34,156 bases of DNA, taken from the NCBI GenBank assembly GCA_944325465.1, contig CALVAE010000010.1, positions 1 through 34,156 on the forward strand, given 5' to 3'. The notes under the pieces are model-generated. The model ran no database searches. It saw only the letters and a list, made by a program, of their open reading frames with translations, and was not told the DNA's origin. Each line of letters opens with the position of its first letter. The stretch's first letter is position 1. Positions 1 to 10,397 of the stretch are shown piece after piece. Made by a program: the position numbers and the translations under genes. Source of the DNA: an uncultured Bacteroidales bacterium. Lineage in GTDB: Bacteria; Bacteroidota; Bacteroidia; Bacteroidales; UBA932.

Positions 1-75
1 GCCTTGTCAATGATCTTTCTATCTTTTCCGCCCCCTCTCGCCTTCTCTCAACCCCCTCGTTTCCGAAAGGGATTG
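1..75 (-). promoter_or_regulatory. Possible rRNA-operon leader (transcribed leftwards)
   Basis: This stretch follows the consensus promoter at 76-106 and is read leftwards out of the window. It has no start codon and no convincing reading frame. Near its end (about positions 5-20) the minus strand carries a GATCATTGACA element. It resembles the boxA-like 'TTCTTTGA/TTCATTGA' element that I recall upstream of 16S rRNA in Bacteroidales. The very A-rich minus strand upstream of the promoter would fit an UP element. No rRNA sequence is inside the window, so this identification is an inference. Confidence 0.4.
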
Positions 76-106
76 CAAAGATACGCACTTTTTCTTTCCC
101 TCCAAA
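76..106 (-). promoter_or_regulatory. Bacteroidetes-type promoter reading left out of the window
   Basis: On the minus strand a TTTG box (103-106) is followed after exactly 19 nt by TATCTTTG (76-83), matching the Bacteroidetes primary-sigma consensus TTTG-N19-TAnnTTTG. Long A runs lie upstream at about 107-220 on the minus strand. It drives a gene or RNA outside the window to the left. The whole 1-268 interval holds no gene that I can support. Confidence 0.75.
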
Positions 107-268
107 TTTTTTTTCGTCTTTTTTTGAAAATTTTTGCAGGTCCTTTTTCCTCTTTTGCCGTCAAATATCTGTCCTGCACTCATTTACGAACAGTAAACTT
201 TTTTTCAGTTTTTTTGAAGATTTTCGGACAGATTCCAGAGCGGCTATCCTGAGAATAATTCCAGCCGG

Positions 269-757
269 TTATTCTTTCTTCCCGAGGGATACCCTGCCGG
301 TATAAGAGATCGGCTGGCGTTTGCCGGAATTTACACTGATATACGCCGAGCCGCCCGGATACACGGAGAGGGAGAATCTGTACTTGTCTTCCTCATTCAT
401 CACGGAGAAGGTTATTTCCCTGCCTCCGTCCTCATTCTCCGTCATCCGGTAGTCTTCGGCCTTTCCATCAAAAACAAGTCCTTTGCCTCCGCCGTACGGA
501 ACCGAATATGCCCTTCCGAAATACGGAAGACAGGATATGACCGTATCCTTTGCCACTTCCAGCGAATAATACGATGACAGATTGACAGTCCGCCATCCCA
601 TAGGCAAGGCTGTCGTCACATGAATGGTGTACGTGGTATCGTTCAGCATATTCATGACAGCCGCAGCCTGTGCCGCCCTGCGGTCTTCCCTGGATTGGGC
701 AAAGGACGGCACAGACAATAATGTCACAATCAGGACAAAAAAAGTTTTCTTCATCAT
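269..757 (-). CDS. DUF4251 domain-containing secreted protein
   Basis: A 162-aa protein of unknown function. I start it at the tandem Met codons (757/754), because MMKKTFFVLIVTLLSVPSFAQ is a clean signal peptide; the 13 codons upstream would put non-signal residues in front of it. The mature part matches my memory of DUF4251: a 'TALPMGWRTVNL' segment, then 'PYFGRAYSVPYGGGKG', then a late 'Y.F.L.V.....A.I.V.S..RQ.ISY.G.V' strand pattern. These are small Bacteroidetes periplasmic or surface proteins without assigned activity. It lies downstream of groEL behind a terminator, so it is probably its own unit, but I find no good promoter box. No active-site residues can be named. Confidence 0.8.
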   Translation of the reverse strand: MMKKTFFVLIVTLLSVPSFAQSREDRRAAQAAAVMNMLNDTTYTIHVTTALPMGWRTVNLSSYYSLEVAKDTVISCLPYFGRAYSVPYGGGKGLVFDGKAEDYRMTENEDGGREITFSVMNEEDKYRFSLSVYPGGSAYISVNSGKRQPISYTGRVSLGKKE

Positions 758-811
758 AACCCATGTAATCTGTAACCGCATGCAGGCAACACACAAATAA
801 TGCCACCTGCT

Positions 812-849
812 ATTTAAAAGGGAAGATCCGCACGAAGCCGGACCTTCCC
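812..849 (-). terminator. Rho-independent terminator of groES-groEL
   Basis: Read on the minus strand, GGGAAGGTCCG (849-839) pairs with CGGATCTTCCC (830-820). This is an 11-bp stem with one G-T wobble and an 8-nt loop, followed by TTTT. It lies about 30 nt past the groEL stop codon. Confidence 0.85.
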
Positions 850-878
850 TGTATATTATAATGGATAGCGTATAACCA

Positions 879-2519
<1,641 letters not shown>

Positions 2520-2526
2520 CTATTAT

Positions 2527-2793
2527 TTAAAGTATTGCCAAAATATCTGACTGTTTCATTATAAGGTAAGTCTTGCCTTCGTATGTAACTTCCGTACCGG
2601 CATATTTCCCGTACAATACGGTATCGCCTTCCTTAACCTCCATCGGTTCGTCCTTCTTGCCGGGACCTGTTGCCAGGACCGTACCCTGCTGTGGTTTTTC
2701 CTTTGCCGTATCCGGAATATAGATTCCTGCCGCTGTCTTGGTCTCCGCCTCCTTAGGCTCTACCAATACTCTGTCTGATAATGGTCTGATCAT
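2527..2793 (-). CDS. groS: 10 kDa co-chaperonin GroES
   Basis: The heptameric lid of the GroEL chamber. The 88-aa length is slightly short but normal for Bacteroidetes. It opens with '[12 protein letters not shown]' and contains the mobile-loop segment around '[20 protein letters not shown]' and the roof and base segment '[24 protein letters not shown]'. It is the first gene of the operon with groEL. The 5' region (2794-2875) has no good TAnnTTTG box that I can defend, so the start site of the operon is unresolved. Confidence 0.98.
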   Translation of the reverse strand: MIRPLSDRVLVEPKEAETKTAAGIYIPDTAKEKPQQGTVLATGPGKKDEPMEVKEGDTVLYGKYAGTEVTYEGKTYLIMKQSDILAIL

Positions 2794-2875
2794 GATTCTA
2801 TGATTTTAAATGTTATTATTTATCTGAATCCGCCTGCAGGTATCCCCGCAGACACGGCAGATATCCAGACAAAAC

Positions 2876-2903
2876 AAATGCCAGCCTTTTCAGGCTGACA
2901 TTT
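2876..2903. terminator. Hairpin terminator between galM-like gene and groES
   Basis: ATGCCAGCC (2878-2886) and GGCTGACAT (2893-2901) form a 9-bp stem with one G-T pair, around a TTTTCA loop, extended by A-T pairs on both sides. Both strands continue into T-rich sequence (TTTG on plus, TTTGTTTTG on minus). On the minus strand it follows the aldose epimerase stop by about 95 nt, so it probably ends that transcript before groES. Confidence 0.7.
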
Positions 2904-2996
2904 TGTCATAACAATTGCATGAACGCTTTCCTGGTCAGACATTTCCGGGACAATGACATTTTTGCAGGCCCGGATCCGTGCCGGAAAGACAGTCTG

Positions 2997-4124
2997 TCAT
3001 TTTACGCTGAACCTGTAGATGCAGGTATGTGTATATTCCTGTCCTGGATCAAGACGGGTGGACGGGAAATCCGGGTGGTTAGGAGAGTCAGGATATTTCT
3101 GTGTCTCAAGGGCAATTGACTCTCTATGACGCATAGGCTTGCCGTACTTTCCCGTTACCGAACCGTCAAAGAAGTTGCCGCTGTAGAACTGCATGGCAGG
3201 CTGGTCAGTAAACACTTCCATGAATCTTCCGCTGGCCGGCTCGTAAACCGATGCCGCGAATTCGATATCGCCTTCCGTCTGACGGTCAAGCACCCAGTTG
3301 TGGTCGTAGCCCTTTCCGTTCTTGAGTTGTTCGTTATCCGCCTCTATCCTCTCGCCGATGGCATGAGGTTTCCTGAAATCGAACGGAGTTCCGGTAACAT
3401 CGGCGATTTCCCCTGTCGGAATCAGATGGTTGTCTACCGGTGTCGTATGGCTTGCGTTGATTACCATTACATTGTCAAGTACGGTACCGTTGCCGACACC
3501 CTTCAGGTTAAAGAAGGAATGATGTGAGATATTGAAGTACGTCGGTGCGTCTGTCACTGCAGAGTAGTTGACCTTGAAGCAGTTGTCAGCGGTGAGGGTA
3601 TAGATCATGTCAATCCTGACATTACCAGGGAAGCCGTCCTGTCCGTCCGGATGAAGATATGACAGGACAATGGAAGTGTCATTGACAGACTCGACATCCC
3701 ATACGACCCTGTCCACTCCTTTCAATCCTCCGTGCAGAGTCTGTCCGTTATCATTCTTCGGAAGATCATATTCCTTGCCGTCAATCGTGAATTTTCCTCC
3801 GGCTATTCTGTTGGCATACGGGCCGACAACGGCACCGAGAAAACGTTCCCCCGGATTATCCACATAACTGGCGATATTGTCATAGCCGAGTTCGACATCT
3901 TCATAGTTGCCGTCCCTGTCCGGAACCCAGAGGCTGACTACCCTTCCTCCGAAATTGGTAACCTGCATGACAAGATTGGCGTTTTTCAAGGTGTACAGAG
4001 ACACGGACTTTCCATCCACCTCTGTCTCGAAATCCGATGCAGGTATCAACTGCACTTCCTTTTTCTCTGCGGAACAGCCCGCAATAATGGCTGCCGCAGC
4101 ACTGATAAACAATGTCTTTTTCAT
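2997..4124 (-). CDS. galM: Aldose 1-epimerase (mutarotase), lipoprotein
   Basis: Interconverts alpha and beta anomers of sugars such as glucose and galactose. The 375-aa protein has a lipoprotein signal: MKKTLF, a hydrophobic stretch, then the lipobox IAGC with Cys17. It is therefore probably anchored on the periplasmic or surface side, as many Bacteroidetes mutarotases are. Family marks: 'FGGRVVSLWVPDRDG', 'GPYANRIAGGKF', 'LHGGLKG' (His131), 'YFNISHHSFFNL' (His202, the catalytic His region), 'DHNWVL', and near the C-terminus 'ALETQKYPDSPNHPDFPS', which holds the expected catalytic Glu. The gene has its own -10-like box (4183-4190) and probable terminator (2876-2903), and no sugar-pathway neighbours. 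The symbol is by family; the substrate is not fixed. Confidence 0.92.
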   Translation of the reverse strand: MKKTLFISAAAAIIAGCSAEKKEVQLIPASDFETEVDGKSVSLYTLKNANLVMQVTNFGGRVVSLWVPDRDGNYEDVELGYDNIASYVDNPGERFLGAVVGPYANRIAGGKFTIDGKEYDLPKNDNGQTLHGGLKGVDRVVWDVESVNDTSIVLSYLHPDGQDGFPGNVRIDMIYTLTADNCFKVNYSAVTDAPTYFNISHHSFFNLKGVGNGTVLDNVMVINASHTTPVDNHLIPTGEIADVTGTPFDFRKPHAIGERIEADNEQLKNGKGYDHNWVLDRQTEGDIEFAASVYEPASGRFMEVFTDQPAMQFYSGNFFDGSVTGKYGKPMRHRESIALETQKYPDSPNHPDFPSTRLDPGQEYTHTCIYRFSVK

Positions 4125-4182
4125 ATATTACTGTTTGTTTGGTTTGCGTACACGCAAGGCCCTGGCGGCCTGATCCATCCTA

Positions 4183-4190
4183 CAAAGATA
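4183..4190 (-). promoter_or_regulatory. -7 box upstream of the aldose epimerase gene
   Basis: TATCTTTG on the minus strand is an exact TAnnTTTG match, about 60 nt upstream of the galM-like start codon. No TTTG box lies 19-21 nt further upstream, so support rests on the -7 element alone. Confidence 0.5.
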
Positions 4191-4258
4191 CAAATTTATG
4201 ATATATGACATGCGCCTTACCCTGTAATTTGCATGTCCGGTGCATGAAAATGCCGGAT

Positions 4259-5563
4259 TTACCTCATGTCGATAAATTTCACCGCCTTGCGGGACATCGG
4301 AGGCATCTGCAGTTTGGCGATGTATTCGGCCTTTTCGAAACTTATGTCCGGAGCGACCCGGACCCTCGAACGGAAAAGATCCTTCATTTTCTTCAGAAAG
4401 GCTTCGCTATGGTCTTCACAGCCGATGCGGACAAGTACCTCATCTGTTCCGAGATCATTGGTATATACCTCTATTATATAATTGGTAATCTCAGGAATAT
4501 TGTCCAGCACATCAAACAGGGCAGGCGGATAAAGGGTCGTTCCCTTGAACTTGACCATCTGGCTTCTGCGTCCTATGACTGAACTCAGCCTTCCGGAATT
4601 CCTGCCGCAGCCGCACGGCCCGTCATACATCCGGCAGATATCCCCGGTCCTGAACCTCATGAGAGGCATGGCTTCAACTCCCAAAGTGGTTATGGTGACT
4701 TCGCCCGGCCGGCCGGCAGGAACCGGATTGCCGTCCCTGTCCAGAAGTTCGACTATGATAAGGTCTACCGGAATATGGCAGCCCTGATGACAATTGCATT
4801 CGGTAAACGATGACTGCATCTCGGTCGAAGCGTACGTGGAGTAGAGTTCGAGTTCCGGCCATACATCGTGTATACGCTGTCCCAAAGTACTCAATGCGAA
4901 CGTATCCGGGTCCCTCAACGCCTCCCCTATGCATATGGCTTTCCTGAGAGAACTCCCGCGGTAGTCTATTCCGTTCTGCGAGGCATACTGCACCAGTTTC
5001 ATAAGGAAGGACGGCACGACCATGCAGCAGTCCGGTCTGACCCTGCGTATCGTATCCCACTGCAGTTCGGGAATCCCGTTACCTACCCTGACTATACCCA
5101 TTCCCATCTTCCTCGCTCCGAGAAAATAGGCCAGTCCCGCCATGAACCGGCGGTCTATGGTTGTCATAAGTTGCATTATATCGGATTTTCCGCATCCGGC
5201 AGTGGAAAAGGACAGCCACTCGTTGTATGCAAGACGGTCCAGGTCGCCATCCGTCAGCGCGAAAGTCACCGGATCCCCGAGAGTACCTGACGTGGTCACA
5301 TAATCAATGATGTCGTCTTTCGGGACACAGATGAAATCGTCACTGTACTTCTGAAGATCGTCCTTTGACGTAAGCGGCAGCCGCTGCAGATCTTCTATCG
5401 TTCTGATACCTGCAGGATCTATACCTTTTTCCGCAAACATTGTCCTGTAAAAAGGCGAATTCTCTGCAAGATATCCGGCAGTCTCTGCCAGACGGGCCTC
5501 CTGAAAAGCCTTTATCCGGTCCGGCGAACCGAACTGTATTTCAGGATCTGGGGTGAATTTCAT
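4259..5563 (-). CDS. PaaK-like acyl-adenylating ligase (phenylacetate-CoA ligase family)
   Basis: An ANL-superfamily enzyme expected to activate a carboxylic acid as the acyl-AMP and pass it to CoA or a carrier protein. The 434-aa length is right for the PaaK branch. Signatures in order: P-loop 'TTSGTLGDP' (90-98), 'YSTYASTEM' (241-249, the A5-type motif), 'RFRTGDIC' (303-310), 'GRRSQMVKFKG' (331-341, the hinge to the small domain), and a C-terminal lobe ending 'MSRKAVKFID' with the usual Lys. Cysteines at 256, 258, 262 and a 'CGCG' cluster near 317-320 could bind a metal, but this is a guess. It is the last gene of the polyene-like operon, 17 nt after the MMPL gene. In aryl-polyene clusters such a ligase activates the aromatic starter. 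No strong terminator follows it. Confidence 0.85.
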   Translation of the reverse strand: MKFTPDPEIQFGSPDRIKAFQEARLAETAGYLAENSPFYRTMFAEKGIDPAGIRTIEDLQRLPLTSKDDLQKYSDDFICVPKDDIIDYVTTSGTLGDPVTFALTDGDLDRLAYNEWLSFSTAGCGKSDIMQLMTTIDRRFMAGLAYFLGARKMGMGIVRVGNGIPELQWDTIRRVRPDCCMVVPSFLMKLVQYASQNGIDYRGSSLRKAICIGEALRDPDTFALSTLGQRIHDVWPELELYSTYASTEMQSSFTECNCHQGCHIPVDLIIVELLDRDGNPVPAGRPGEVTITTLGVEAMPLMRFRTGDICRMYDGPCGCGRNSGRLSSVIGRRSQMVKFKGTTLYPPALFDVLDNIPEITNYIIEVYTNDLGTDEVLVRIGCEDHSEAFLKKMKDLFRSRVRVAPDISFEKAEYIAKLQMPPMSRKAVKFIDMR

Positions 5564-5580
5564 AATCTTATCTTATTTGG

Positions 5581-8500
5581 TTATACAGGTTTCTTCATAT
5601 CATCCGGAAGCGGAAGGCCGCCGGTTCCGGACTTTCTGACAGTCCAGTCCGGAAGGATGACGGCATCATAGCCTTCGGTCCCGACCGAATCAGGGTCAGC
5701 ACAGACAAATTCAAGTCCGGGAGAACAAAGCCTGTTATGGCTGGCAATATATATGTTTTCCTCATCCCGGTCGACTGCAACCATTTCCCTTTCCGGAGCG
5801 AGCATTTTCATCAGCAGATCGGTCTGTCCCATCCCGCACCCGAGGTGAAGGATACGACCCCGGCGCGGCAGGCTCTCATCCAGGAGGGCGAGCGCTTCCT
5901 TCCTGCGAAGAATGGCCTCAGTACTGCGTTCTGCAGCAACGCCCTTATATAGCATACTTCTGCGTAACGCCCAGAAATAATACGGATTGTCCACCGTCGC
6001 AAGACTTTCCTCCAGATACCTGTACCTCCTTTCTATCATTTCGCGGACCTTTCTGGCTTGTAACTGATACGGGAGACCTCCGGAAGGGATTCTCGGAAGT
6101 ATTTCCGCTACTGAAACTCCTTCAGCCATATTGAGAGGGGCGCTTTTGGGGAATATCCGGCCGTTTCCGTACAGGACTACCGGAACAATATCCAGATCCA
6201 GCCTTTGGGCGATATAGAAGGCACCCTTGTGGAAACGGTGTATCTTTCCGTCCGTTTCGCGCGTCCCTTCTGGGAAAACAGCCAGACTCCACCCCTCTCT
6301 TACACGTCCGCCGAATTCGGCAGCAATCGAATCATAGCCGGCATCGGTGTAATAGAATCCCAGGAATCTGGCTACCGGATAGAATACTGGGACCTTCCGT
6401 ACCCAGCCCTTGGCCACAACCAGCAATTTCGGGTTCAGGGCCATCATCCATACTATATCAAGGAATGACTGGTGGTTGCCGACCACTATCGCCGGTCTGG
6501 AGAAATCCTCTCCTGTCGGATTATACAACTTTGCCCTTGCAATCGGAGCCGTGAATAGCACACATCTGCAGCCCAGATATGCAATATATCTGACTATCAC
6601 CTGTTTTCTGTACCTGGAAACAGGAACCGGAAGCAGGACGGCCAGGACCAGAATGGTTACCAGACATGCCGTCAGGAATTCAAGCCACAAGAGGAGTGAC
6701 ATCACAAGTCCGCGCAAGGTGTACGGATGTTCTCCCCGGGAGGCCGGACCGGTAACGAAAAATCTGAACAACAGCGGCTGCAGGGTATATGAAATCAGCA
6801 GAACGGCAGACATGCCCAGAAGAGAGATGGCCCCGACGGAATGCAGGGCGGGATGGACTGCAGCAATCATCGCTCCCATCCCGGCCACCACCGTAAAGGC
6901 GGAAAAGAAAATGGCGGTCCTGTGCGCCGTCAGCATATCCTTGCCGACCGCATATTTCCGGGACAGACCGTCCGTTACGAAGATGCTGAAATCATCCCCT
7001 ATACCGAAAATGAACGTGGAGATGACGATGGTGACTATATTGAATTCCATCCCGGTGATACCCATAAGCCCGATGATGATAATCCATGTGACAATCATCG
7101 GGAGAAAACTCAGGACTGCCAGTTCCAGTCGTCTGTAGGATATCCACAGCCCCAGAAACACTATCAGGGAGGATAAGAACAGGACAAGATCGAGATCATC
7201 CGATACGGTCCTGACAGCCGAGCCTGCAAACCAGCTTCTGTCGAAAACGACTGTGCCCGTATCCCGGAAACATGGATACACGCTCCCCTTCAATTCCGGC
7301 TCCAGGGAAACGTCGGACACAAGCATGAAAAGGGAATCGGATGCACAGATCCAGTTGTCAAGCAAAGGGGATATATCCTCGGAAAGATAATCCAGAACAG
7401 GATAATCCCTGGAAAGCATATCCCGGAGTCCGCTGAAAGTACCGGGCCGGAAACCGGCATCCGCGGCAGCACGGTCAACCGATTCCTGCACCGCCCGTAT
7501 CCTGTCCTCCGTCCAGTAGGAATCCCATTTCTCCAGCCTCTCCTGCTGCAGGGACTCCGGCACAATGAGATTCCGGGCCGAAGAATGATGCCTTATGTAC
7601 CCCGACCTTGAAAGGCTGTCAAGGAGAATGCCAGCCTTGTCATAGGCCAGGACAGCCTCGTCCAGACTTTTGCCGGTACTTACGAACAGTATTTCCTCGT
7701 CTCCGCCTCCGTTCATGGATTCGAGACGCTGCATTGACTGCCGCAGATGTTCAGGCATATAGTTTATGCTCATCATGTCCGCATTGAACCCTACATTGCG
7801 TGAAGTAAACAGACTTGTGATGAACAAAAGGACAATCAGGATTACCAGCCATCTGTTCTTCTCGTAACCGTAACCGCTTATCTTCTCTATCGTGAGCAGG
7901 AAAGGGGTTTCCTGTCGTCCGGACTGAGGGCTGAGGAAATGGGGAAGGAACACCAGGGTGAACAGGGTCGTCCCGACCAAAGTAAGGGAAGCGAACAGGC
8001 CGAAATCATGCAGGAGAGGAGAAGATGTGAACAGCAGGCCAAGAAAGGCACCTATGGTCGTCAGGCTTCCTACCGTGAGAGGAAACGCAGTTTCCCTTAT
8101 GAGTTGTTCTACGGAATCCACATGCATCTGATGGACAATGACATGTATCGAATAACTCAATGCTATTCCCAGGACAATCGCCCCTGTACCTACCGCTATG
8201 GCTGAAATGCTTCCTTTGACAAGGGCAATCAGGCAAAGGGAAAACAGGGTGCCGTACAGCACGGGCAGGAAAATGAGGATGACGGAACGTCTCCGCTTAA
8301 AAGACAGGAATATCACCGCCCCGATAAGGATCAGGGCAAAAGCGGAAGTCAGCAAGGTATCCTTCTTGATCTGGCGGGCATTGTAGACACCCACGGCCGG
8401 GCCGGCAAAGTATTCCGCCCTGACAGACGGATATTTTGCCATGATTCCGTCCAGTTCTTCTTCGACTATGGTTACAAGCCGGTCGTTTCTCCCGGTCTCA

Positions 8501-9168
8501 CCCGTTCCGAATTCAGGCACGAGAAAACACAGAAGCGTCTTTCCGTCAGGAGACCAGATGTGTCCGTCCTCAATTCCGTAATCTCCTCCGGACTTCATGC
8601 CGGACAATGAAGACAGGACCGGGAAGGTAATGCCCAGAGGGTCCTTCAGTATGAAATCCTTGACAAGGCTTCCCGCCGGAGATAGCAGGGCAGCCCGATT
8701 CTCCCGCATTCTGTCAGATATGTTCTGTGGAATTTCCAGAGAATCCAGCCTTGCATACACGGCGTCATCGAGGAATATAGGAAGGTAATCATAAATGAAT
8801 TCCGTAGCGGCCTGCATTTCAGACTGTCCGACCGAGGAAACCGCTTCCCTGACAAGTCCGGAACCGGCCCTTGCCATGATTGCATTTACGAGGGAATCCG
8901 CCACATCCGGGAGAGAGGCCTCTTCCGTGACATTCTCTTTCACTGAGAGCATCAGGACAAATCTGTCACTGACCTTCAGGTTGTCAAAGACCTCCACCAT
9001 TTCGCGGGAGTCCTTCGTATCGGGCAGAAATGAAACGATGTTCTCGTCAAGTTCCAGACAGGTAAAGGTAATGACAGCCATCAGCACGGCGGTTATTCCG
9101 AGCAATGAATAAAGGAATATCCCATGAGCACGGAAATATCGGTACAGTCTTACGGTCAGTCCTGTCAT
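5581..9168 (-). CDS. Trifunctional MMPL exporter / PlsC-type acyltransferase / SAM methyltransferase
   Basis: A 1195-aa fusion. Residues 1-810 are an RND/MMPL-type transporter: two sets of membrane helices (about 18-36, 270-410; 440-455, 660-800), each after a periplasmic domain, with the 'GIGDDFSIFVTDG' segment at 722-734 in the second half. Residues about 830-1050 are a lysophospholipid-type acyltransferase with NHQSFLD (898-904, the HX4D site) and FPEGTR (965-970). Residues about 1085-1195 begin a class I methyltransferase with motif I 'LHLGCGMGQTD' (1108-1118). The methyltransferase fold appears to stop early, after 'YDAVILPD', so the last strands seem missing. The family occurs in Bacteroidetes polyene-like clusters and is thought to acylate and export the lipid product. 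It overlaps the preceding gene by 4 nt. Confidence 0.9.
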   Translation of the reverse strand: MTGLTVRLYRYFRAHGIFLYSLLGITAVLMAVITFTCLELDENIVSFLPDTKDSREMVEVFDNLKVSDRFVLMLSVKENVTEEASLPDVADSLVNAIMARAGSGLVREAVSSVGQSEMQAATEFIYDYLPIFLDDAVYARLDSLEIPQNISDRMRENRAALLSPAGSLVKDFILKDPLGITFPVLSSLSGMKSGGDYGIEDGHIWSPDGKTLLCFLVPEFGTGETGRNDRLVTIVEEELDGIMAKYPSVRAEYFAGPAVGVYNARQIKKDTLLTSAFALILIGAVIFLSFKRRRSVILIFLPVLYGTLFSLCLIALVKGSISAIAVGTGAIVLGIALSYSIHVIVHQMHVDSVEQLIRETAFPLTVGSLTTIGAFLGLLFTSSPLLHDFGLFASLTLVGTTLFTLVFLPHFLSPQSGRQETPFLLTIEKISGYGYEKNRWLVILIVLLFITSLFTSRNVGFNADMMSINYMPEHLRQSMQRLESMNGGGDEEILFVSTGKSLDEAVLAYDKAGILLDSLSRSGYIRHHSSARNLIVPESLQQERLEKWDSYWTEDRIRAVQESVDRAAADAGFRPGTFSGLRDMLSRDYPVLDYLSEDISPLLDNWICASDSLFMLVSDVSLEPELKGSVYPCFRDTGTVVFDRSWFAGSAVRTVSDDLDLVLFLSSLIVFLGLWISYRRLELAVLSFLPMIVTWIIIIGLMGITGMEFNIVTIVISTFIFGIGDDFSIFVTDGLSRKYAVGKDMLTAHRTAIFFSAFTVVAGMGAMIAAVHPALHSVGAISLLGMSAVLLISYTLQPLLFRFFVTGPASRGEHPYTLRGLVMSLLLWLEFLTACLVTILVLAVLLPVPVSRYRKQVIVRYIAYLGCRCVLFTAPIARAKLYNPTGEDFSRPAIVVGNHQSFLDIVWMMALNPKLLVVAKGWVRKVPVFYPVARFLGFYYTDAGYDSIAAEFGGRVREGWSLAVFPEGTRETDGKIHRFHKGAFYIAQRLDLDIVPVVLYGNGRIFPKSAPLNMAEGVSVAEILPRIPSGGLPYQLQARKVREMIERRYRYLEESLATVDNPYYFWALRRSMLYKGVAAERSTEAILRRKEALALLDESLPRRGRILHLGCGMGQTDLLMKMLAPEREMVAVDRDEENIYIASHNRLCSPGLEFVCADPDSVGTEGYDAVILPDWTVRKSGTGGLPLPDDMKKPV

Positions 9169-10397
9169 TTCTTCCTTCTTAATATGGCAAGTGTTACGGC
9201 ACAGATGCCGGCAAGAATCGAACTTGCGGCAACCGCGAATACGATTCCACCGAAAACATAGTCAATCAGCATATTGCCTACATCCGAAAAGGAAATGTCC
9301 AATCCTGTCAGAAGCATGGGGTGACCGAGAATAAGGCTGCCCGTCCAGCAACTGCAGAAAATTATCAGCGGCATCATCGGTGCAATACTGATAAGGGTAA
9401 ATGCTCCGGCAACCAGGGTATTGAGCCGGAGTACATGGGCAAGAAAGACCGCCGAGACGAAATGGTAGCCGCCGAAAGGCAGAAGCCCTATGAAGATGCC
9501 GAGCCAGAAGGAAAGGGTAAGTTTGAGATTGGAATCCTTGACATGGAAAAGATTGTCATCGAAGAACTTGCGTATTTTGCTCCATGACAGTTTCCTCAAC
9601 AGGTTCCTTGGCCAGATGTAGAGAAGACAGATGAATACAAGAACGGTATTGAGCAGGCTGATTCTTGAAAAGTCCCTGAGCGGCCTGAAATGTGAAACCC
9701 TCTCCCCTGCCGGAGGATAATAGACATTCACAGGGACTCCGGATATCCGCGTCCCGGACCAGGCGGCAAAGACGAGCGCTTCCAGTTCGAATTCATACAG
9801 GGAAGTATAATACCATTTCGAATAATCCGCCTTACCGAGAGGATACACCCGGAAACCGCACTGGGTATCTTCCAGCCGGACTCCCGTCTCAAGCCTGAAC
9901 CAGAAATTGGAGAACCTATTGGCGAACGTGTTGCACTGGGGCATGTTCGTGCTCGCAAGGTTCCTGCTGCCGACCAGCATGGAAGACGGATCCCCCAGAA
10001 GGGCCTCGACAAACACCGGAATGTCGGACGGGAAATGCTGGCCGTCCGCATCGATTGTCAGGACATGTTTCCATCCGGCTGCGGCCGCCAGCGGCAGGGC
10101 ATCCTTGAGAGACCTTCCCTTCCCCATATTACGGCTGTGCCTCAGCAGAGTCCTCCCTTCAAGGCCGTCTTTGGTCTTCCCGTCACAGGAAACATCCCTG
10201 AAACCGAACGTATACAATATTTCCGAAGTACTGTCCGTACATCCGTCATCCACCACCATGATGTCCGATGAATATTTGATAAGCATGGCCATCAGCGTTC
10301 CTATCGTCCCGGCATTGTCATACGTCGGAACGACAACCAGAGCACCAAGTTCATGCAAATGCTCCTTACATTCTCTCGGACTCATCAGTTTATTCAT
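9165..10397 (-). CDS. GT2 glycosyltransferase with C-terminal DUF2062 membrane domain
   Basis: A 410-aa two-domain protein. Residues about 17-250 are a family 2 glycosyltransferase: 'VVVPTYDNAGTIGTLM', 'VVDDGCTDST' (48-57) and 'TIDADGQHFP' (114-123), where the DxD-like Asp residues bind the nucleotide-sugar metal. 'GSRN' and 'RFSNFWFR' are typical of the dolichol-phosphate-mannose-synthase-like branch. Residues about 265-405 are DUF2062, with hydrophobic helices and 'GIFIGLLPFGGYHF'. GT2-DUF2062 proteins recur in aryl-polyene and flexirubin clusters, where they are expected to decorate or link the lipid at the inner membrane; the exact reaction here is inferred. It overlaps both neighbours (lolA-like by 8 nt, MMPL gene by 4 nt), so it is translationally coupled. 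Confidence 0.88.
   Translation of the reverse strand: MNKLMSPRECKEHLHELGALVVVPTYDNAGTIGTLMAMLIKYSSDIMVVDDGCTDSTSEILYTFGFRDVSCDGKTKDGLEGRTLLRHSRNMGKGRSLKDALPLAAAAGWKHVLTIDADGQHFPSDIPVFVEALLGDPSSMLVGSRNLASTNMPQCNTFANRFSNFWFRLETGVRLEDTQCGFRVYPLGKADYSKWYYTSLYEFELEALVFAAWSGTRISGVPVNVYYPPAGERVSHFRPLRDFSRISLLNTVLVFICLLYIWPRNLLRKLSWSKIRKFFDDNLFHVKDSNLKLTLSFWLGIFIGLLPFGGYHFVSAVFLAHVLRLNTLVAGAFTLISIAPMMPLIIFCSCWTGSLILGHPMLLTGLDISFSDVGNMLIDYVFGGIVFAVAASSILAGICAVTLAILRRKK

Noticed and set aside
4-252. Small plus-strand open frame at the left edge
   Set aside because: Phe/Leu-rich translation of T-rich upstream sequence; overlaps the leftward promoter.
251-277. Inverted repeat AGAATAA / TTATTCT across the DUF4251 stop codon as a terminator
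   Set aside because: AT-only stem, long loop and no T run after it on the minus strand.
2794-2875. CIRCE element or HrcA control of groESL
   Set aside because: No TTAGCACTC-N9-GAGTGCTAA inverted repeat or close variant is present.
4222-4258. TCCGG...CCGGA hairpin after the ligase gene as the polyene-like operon terminator
   Set aside because: Short stem with a long loop and no following T run; read-through into the epimerase gene cannot be excluded.
6410-7138. Plus-strand open frame of 242 codons opposite the MMPL gene
   Set aside because: Antisense shadow of the MMPL and acyltransferase domains; no promoter or family pattern.
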